Assembly (NCBI GenBank): GCA_051883075.1
Contig: JBJETA010000139.1
Location: 1 to 8,551 of the forward strand
Direction: 5' to 3'
DNA: 8,551 nt
Origin: Aminipila sp051883075
GTDB taxonomy: Bacteria; Bacillota; Clostridia; Peptostreptococcales; Anaerovoracaceae
The first letter of the stretch is position 1; each line of letters begins with the position of its first letter. The notes under the pieces were generated by a model. The model made no database searches, was not told the origin of the DNA, and was given only the letters and a program-made list of their open reading frames with translations. Below, piece after piece: positions 5,698 to 8,551 of the stretch. The position numbers and the translations under genes are program-made.

Positions 5698-6111
5698 ATG
5701 AAGGAGTGTAAGAAAGATAATTACATCTATCCAGCAATATTTACCTATGATGATGATGGAATTTCAGTAGAATTTCCTGATTTGCCAGGGTGTTTAACGT
5801 GTGGAGAAAATGATGAAGACGCTTTATACATGGCTAAGGATGCATTGAGAGGACATTTGCTTGTAGCTGAAGATTTTGGAGATGATATTCCAGAACCGTC
5901 TAAATTAAATGCTATCAGCTTAGAAGAAAACCAAAGGGTAATTTTAATTGAAATATGTTTGGCGGCATATAGAAAAGCGTATCAAAACAGAGCAGTAAAA
6001 AAGACTTTAACAATTCCGGCATGGCTAAATGAATTGGCAGAAAAAGAGAATATTAATTTTTCATTTACATTGCAGCAGGCGATAAAAGAACAATTAAATA
6101 TTGAAGCATAA
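5698..6111 (+). CDS. hicB: HicB-family antitoxin with ribbon-helix-helix DNA-binding domain
   Basis: A 137-residue antitoxin that sequesters HicA and represses the operon. The N-terminal half is the degenerate RNase-H-like HicB domain (YPAIFTYDDDGISVEFPDLPG, 11-31, then the CLTCGENDEDAL segment to 43). The C-terminal 100-135 (KKTLTIPAWLNELAEKENI onward) is a ribbon-helix-helix that would bind DNA as a dimer. AGAGGG (5684-5689) lies 8 bases before the ATG at 5698; the in-frame TTG at 5692 is only 2 bases from it and unlikely. The 99-base gap after hicA is longer than the near-overlap usual in hicAB, leaving room for separate control. I found only a weak promoter-like TTGATA/CAGAAT pair that would place the transcript start on the ribosome binding site. 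Confidence 0.93.
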   Translation: MKECKKDNYIYPAIFTYDDDGISVEFPDLPGCLTCGENDEDALYMAKDALRGHLLVAEDFGDDIPEPSKLNAISLEENQRVILIEICLAAYRKAYQNRAVKKTLTIPAWLNELAEKENINFSFTLQQAIKEQLNIEA

Positions 6112-6115
6112 CATG

Positions 6116-6139
6116 ATACCACTCAAATGAGTGGTATTT
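6116..6139 (+). terminator. Hairpin after hicB, weak Rho-independent terminator
   Basis: ATACCACTC (6116-6124) pairs perfectly with GAGTGGTAT (6129-6137) around an AAAT loop, starting 4 bases after the hicB stop. The following T-run is short (TTTGT), so termination may be partial. It separates the toxin-antitoxin unit from the coupling-protein gene, whose ribosome binding site begins at 6147. Confidence 0.6.
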
Positions 6140-6164
6140 GTATGTTAAGGAGGCGGACAACTAA

Positions 6165-7622
6165 ATGAATAAAAGTAATCTCAGCAGAGAAGACCAGCAG
6201 CTTGAAATGGTCGGAAATCTGATTATAAACTTTTTTAAGGGTGTGTATTTTGGGATTAGGAAAGTCTTAAAAGAGCCAAGTAAAATGCTGATTATTGTTC
6301 TTGTATCACTTGCATCGGGAGCAATTTTTTATTTAAGAAAAGAAATTACTGTTATGCTATTTCCTGAAGCGACAGGTTTTAATGTTTTTAAGCTGGTTCT
6401 TTTGGCAGCACCGGTTTTTCCTGTGATTACGCTGTATATACTGGGAACAGAGAAAGAAGAAGGCAGTGATGAATTTGATCAAAAATTTGCATCCATAAAA
6501 TTCTGCGCAAAGAACGGAGAGTATCCTAAATTACGAAACAAAGAACAGCGGGAAAAGGACATTGTATATACTTTCTTTTCACCAGACATAACTCTTCAAA
6601 CTTGGAAGGACAGAGAGCTTGAACTTGAAAATGTTCTGGACTTAAACATTCTTGATATAAGAACTGCGAAAGAATCTAAGCAAATTATACGCCTTCGGGC
6701 TGTTCCTGCAGAACAAGGAATAAAAGATGATTTGCCATGGGATGATGAGTTTATAAGAGAAAAAGATTTTGTATTATGTATTGGTAAGGGACTTCTTGAT
6801 TTTGTAGAGATAAATCTAAATAAATATCCGCATGCTCTGATCGCCGGTGTTACAGGATCAGGTAAATCAGTAATCCTTAGAGCAATGCTTTGGCAGTGTA
6901 TTAAAAAGGGTGCCAGAATTTATATGATTGACTTTAAAGGCGGTGTTGAGTTCGGAACTGCCTATGAACAGTTTGGAGAAGTGGTAACCTCTCGTCAAAG
7001 AGCATTGGAGCTGATGAAGGCACTGACAAAAGAAATGAGATTGAGACTTGATATATTCAGAAAATATGGTGTGAAAAATATTGAAGAATATAACCGTATG
7101 AATCCGGATAACCCTTTGTGCCGCATTATTTTAGCTTGTGACGAAGTTTCAGAGATGCTCGATAAAACCGGTCTGCAGAAAAAAGAGCAGGCTATTTTTT
7201 ATGAGCTGGAAAAAGAAATGTCCTCTTTGGCAAGACTTGCAAGGGCGGCGGGCATTAATATGCTACTGGCAACGCAACGGCCGGATGCAAAGGTTATTCC
7301 GGGACAAATAAAGAATAATCTGCCTATCCGAATCTCCGGAAGAATGGTGGACAAGCATGCATCTGAAATTATATTGGGAAATACTAAGGCAAGTCAAATG
7401 GATGATACCCTGGGAAGATTTATGTATACCGTCGGAGCAGATACTTATGAGTTCCAAGCATTTAATTTTAAAGATAGCAGTTTAGTATATGGTGATTATC
7501 AAAAAGGCTCAATGCTTACGGAGCAGGGATATGAACTTGAAGATAATGTCGTGGAAGAGTTTGATGATGAATTTGAAGACGATTTTGATTTTGATGAACT
7601 GGAAGAAATGGAAGGCTTTTAA
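6165..7622 (+). CDS. FtsK/SpoIIIE-family conjugative coupling ATPase (TcpA/Orf21-like)
   Basis: A 485-residue membrane-anchored DNA translocase of the kind that serves as coupling protein in Tn916-type (Orf21) and pCW3-type (TcpA) conjugation, feeding the relaxase-DNA complex to the channel. Two N-terminal membrane segments (about 41-57 and 74-93) precede a cytoplasmic linker. The FtsK motor has Walker A GVTGSGKS (228-235), a DFKGG strand (256-260), Walker B IILACDE (321-327), LARLARAAGINMLLATQRP (355-373) and the sensor region RISGRMVDKHASEIILG (389-405). No gamma KOPS-reading domain is present, as expected for a transfer ATPase. The C-terminus (458-484) is extremely acidic with alternating Phe/Asp/Glu. 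AAGGAGG (6147-6153) lies 11 bases before the ATG. The gene is 12 bases upstream of the TcpC-like gene, so the two are co-transcribed. Confidence 0.93.
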   Translation: MNKSNLSREDQQLEMVGNLIINFFKGVYFGIRKVLKEPSKMLIIVLVSLASGAIFYLRKEITVMLFPEATGFNVFKLVLLAAPVFPVITLYILGTEKEEGSDEFDQKFASIKFCAKNGEYPKLRNKEQREKDIVYTFFSPDITLQTWKDRELELENVLDLNILDIRTAKESKQIIRLRAVPAEQGIKDDLPWDDEFIREKDFVLCIGKGLLDFVEINLNKYPHALIAGVTGSGKSVILRAMLWQCIKKGARIYMIDFKGGVEFGTAYEQFGEVVTSRQRALELMKALTKEMRLRLDIFRKYGVKNIEEYNRMNPDNPLCRIILACDEVSEMLDKTGLQKKEQAIFYELEKEMSSLARLARAAGINMLLATQRPDAKVIPGQIKNNLPIRISGRMVDKHASEIILGNTKASQMDDTLGRFMYTVGADTYEFQAFNFKDSSLVYGDYQKGSMLTEQGYELEDNVVEEFDDEFEDDFDFDELEEMEGF

Positions 7623-7634
7623 GGAGGGAGAGTA

Positions 7635-8551
7635 TTGAAGCTGAAAAAGGAAAAGAAAGAAAAAAAGAAAAAACAAAAAGCTATATCAAAAGATAGTGAA
7701 TTAAATGATGTAAAAGTAAATACTGTGAAAACAGATACTTTGATGAAGGTTGGTCGTATAGTTCTCTGGGCGGTCATCCTTTTTTTATTGGTAAGAGGCG
7801 TTATAAGTTTACTTCAGCCAAGAAGTGATTTGATCGTGCAGGAAACGATCAGTTCTTACCAGGAAGATGTAGAACGGCGGGAAAGGGTTCAGATTGAAGC
7901 TGCAGCCTTTGCTGAAAGCTTTGCGACTGAGTATTACACCTGCTTAGGAACTTATGACAAAGATTATGCAAAGCGGGTAAAACCATATCTTGCAAAAAAC
8001 AACGACATAAAAGCACCGCTTGGAAGCGTATATGCAACGACGGTCATAAGTTCTAAAGCTCAAAAGATAATCTATATTGATGAGCTTAATTATGACGTTG
8101 ATGTACATTTGAAAGTTGATTACAAACCAATCGCAGAAGGAACAGATGCAAAAACAAAAGATGTATATATCAGAGTGCCTGTTTCTGCAGATGACAAAGG
8201 AAATTATGCGGTTACATCAATGCCAATGTATGTTCCTGTAGAAACAGCAGCTAACATCAGTAATGTATCTACATATTCGGGAGCATCAGTGGAAAGTGCT
8301 GTAAAGCAGAGTATTAAGGAAACGTTAAACAGCTTTTTCCCCGTGTATTTTGGCGGCTCGGCAAATGAGATTTCATATTATGTTACAGCTGACAGCAATA
8401 TAAAAAAGACAGCTGCAGGCATGGTTGAATTTAAAAATATAAATTCTGTTGTTGTTGTTCGGGATTCAGAAACAGGAGATTTCCTGGTGGATGCTGAACT
8501 AACTGTAAGTGATGACGGAACGGATATGAAACAGAGAATGTTTTTAAAAAT
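7635..8551 (+). CDS. tcpC: TcpC-like conjugal transfer protein (VirB8-like fold), 3'-truncated by window end
   Basis: The reading frame stays open to the window edge, giving 305 residues without a stop. It resembles the conjugative transposon protein TcpC family (Orf13 of Tn916, TcpC of pCW3), a bitopic channel component whose extracytoplasmic domains have a VirB8/NTF2-like fold. A Lys-rich cytoplasmic stretch (1-16, KLKKEKKEKKKKQK) is followed by one membrane helix (about 38-60, ending LLVRGVISLLQP). A large extracytoplasmic region follows, with the first NTF2-like domain at about 80-210 (AFAESFATEYYT, then DVDVHLKVDYKP and VYIRVPV) and the second starting near 230 (SYSG-like linker, ETLNSFFPVYFGG). 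The start is TTG at 7635, supported by GGAGGGAG (7623-7630), 12 bases after the coupling-ATPase stop. The codons for the N-terminal lysines form long A-runs prone to sequencing or polymerase slippage. Confidence 0.85.
   Translation, partial: MKLKKEKKEKKKKQKAISKDSELNDVKVNTVKTDTLMKVGRIVLWAVILFLLVRGVISLLQPRSDLIVQETISSYQEDVERRERVQIEAAAFAESFATEYYTCLGTYDKDYAKRVKPYLAKNNDIKAPLGSVYATTVISSKAQKIIYIDELNYDVDVHLKVDYKPIAEGTDAKTKDVYIRVPVSADDKGNYAVTSMPMYVPVETAANISNVSTYSGASVESAVKQSIKETLNSFFPVYFGGSANEISYYVTADSNIKKTAAGMVEFKNINSVVVVRDSETGDFLVDAELTVSDDGTDMKQRMFLK

Noticed and set aside
1..8551. CRISPR arrays, tRNA or rRNA genes, insertion-sequence ends, Spo0J-type parS.
   Set aside because: Scanned for by eye and none seen. 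No attachment-site duplication could be identified beside the recombinase gene either.

Overview
The window is low in GC, with Gram-positive GGAGG-type ribosome binding sites, AGA-rich coding and several TTG starts. This suggests a Firmicute, most likely a gut member of the Clostridia or a relative. The gene content is that of a conjugative element (plasmid or ICE): a ParA/ParB partition pair at the left, accessory membrane proteins, a regulatory intergenic region, then a transfer module reading rightward and running off the window.

Left edge (1-803): about 80 bases of higher-GC, enterobacterial-looking sequence encode a piece of a sugar ABC ATPase (best match from memory: XylG). It is fused in frame to a ParA that lacks its N-terminus and Walker A motif. 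This is probably an assembly or junction artefact, but it is worth checking. ParB (793-1857) overlaps parA and carries a recent tandem duplication in its linker.

Middle (1872-3291): two AT-rich genes for unrecognised multi-pass membrane proteins converge and overlap by 11 bases. A 41-base near-perfect palindrome lies at the 3' end of the rightward one. A 306-base gap follows, holding a promoter for the leftward gene and a cluster of GTTACCGGTAAC-like sites and GTGTAACT direct repeats. It is the best candidate in the window for an operator region or origin of transfer.

Right half (3292-8551): a probable three-gene operon encodes an unrecognised protein made of two diverged copies of one domain, a YdjM-family membrane hydrolase, and a compact tyrosine recombinase. 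Next comes a complete hicA-hicB toxin-antitoxin unit with its own promoter and an inverted-repeat operator, closed by a hairpin. Then come an FtsK/TcpA-type coupling ATPase and the start of a TcpC-type channel protein.

The order (small putative DNA-binding protein, tyrosine recombinase, FtsK-like ATPase, TcpC) resembles the tcp locus of clostridial plasmid pCW3, where a tyrosine-recombinase-like protein (TcpM) serves as the relaxase. The most interesting hypothesis is that this is a diverged tcp-type transfer system with a non-canonical relaxase, its oriT and accessory protein lying at 2986-3939.
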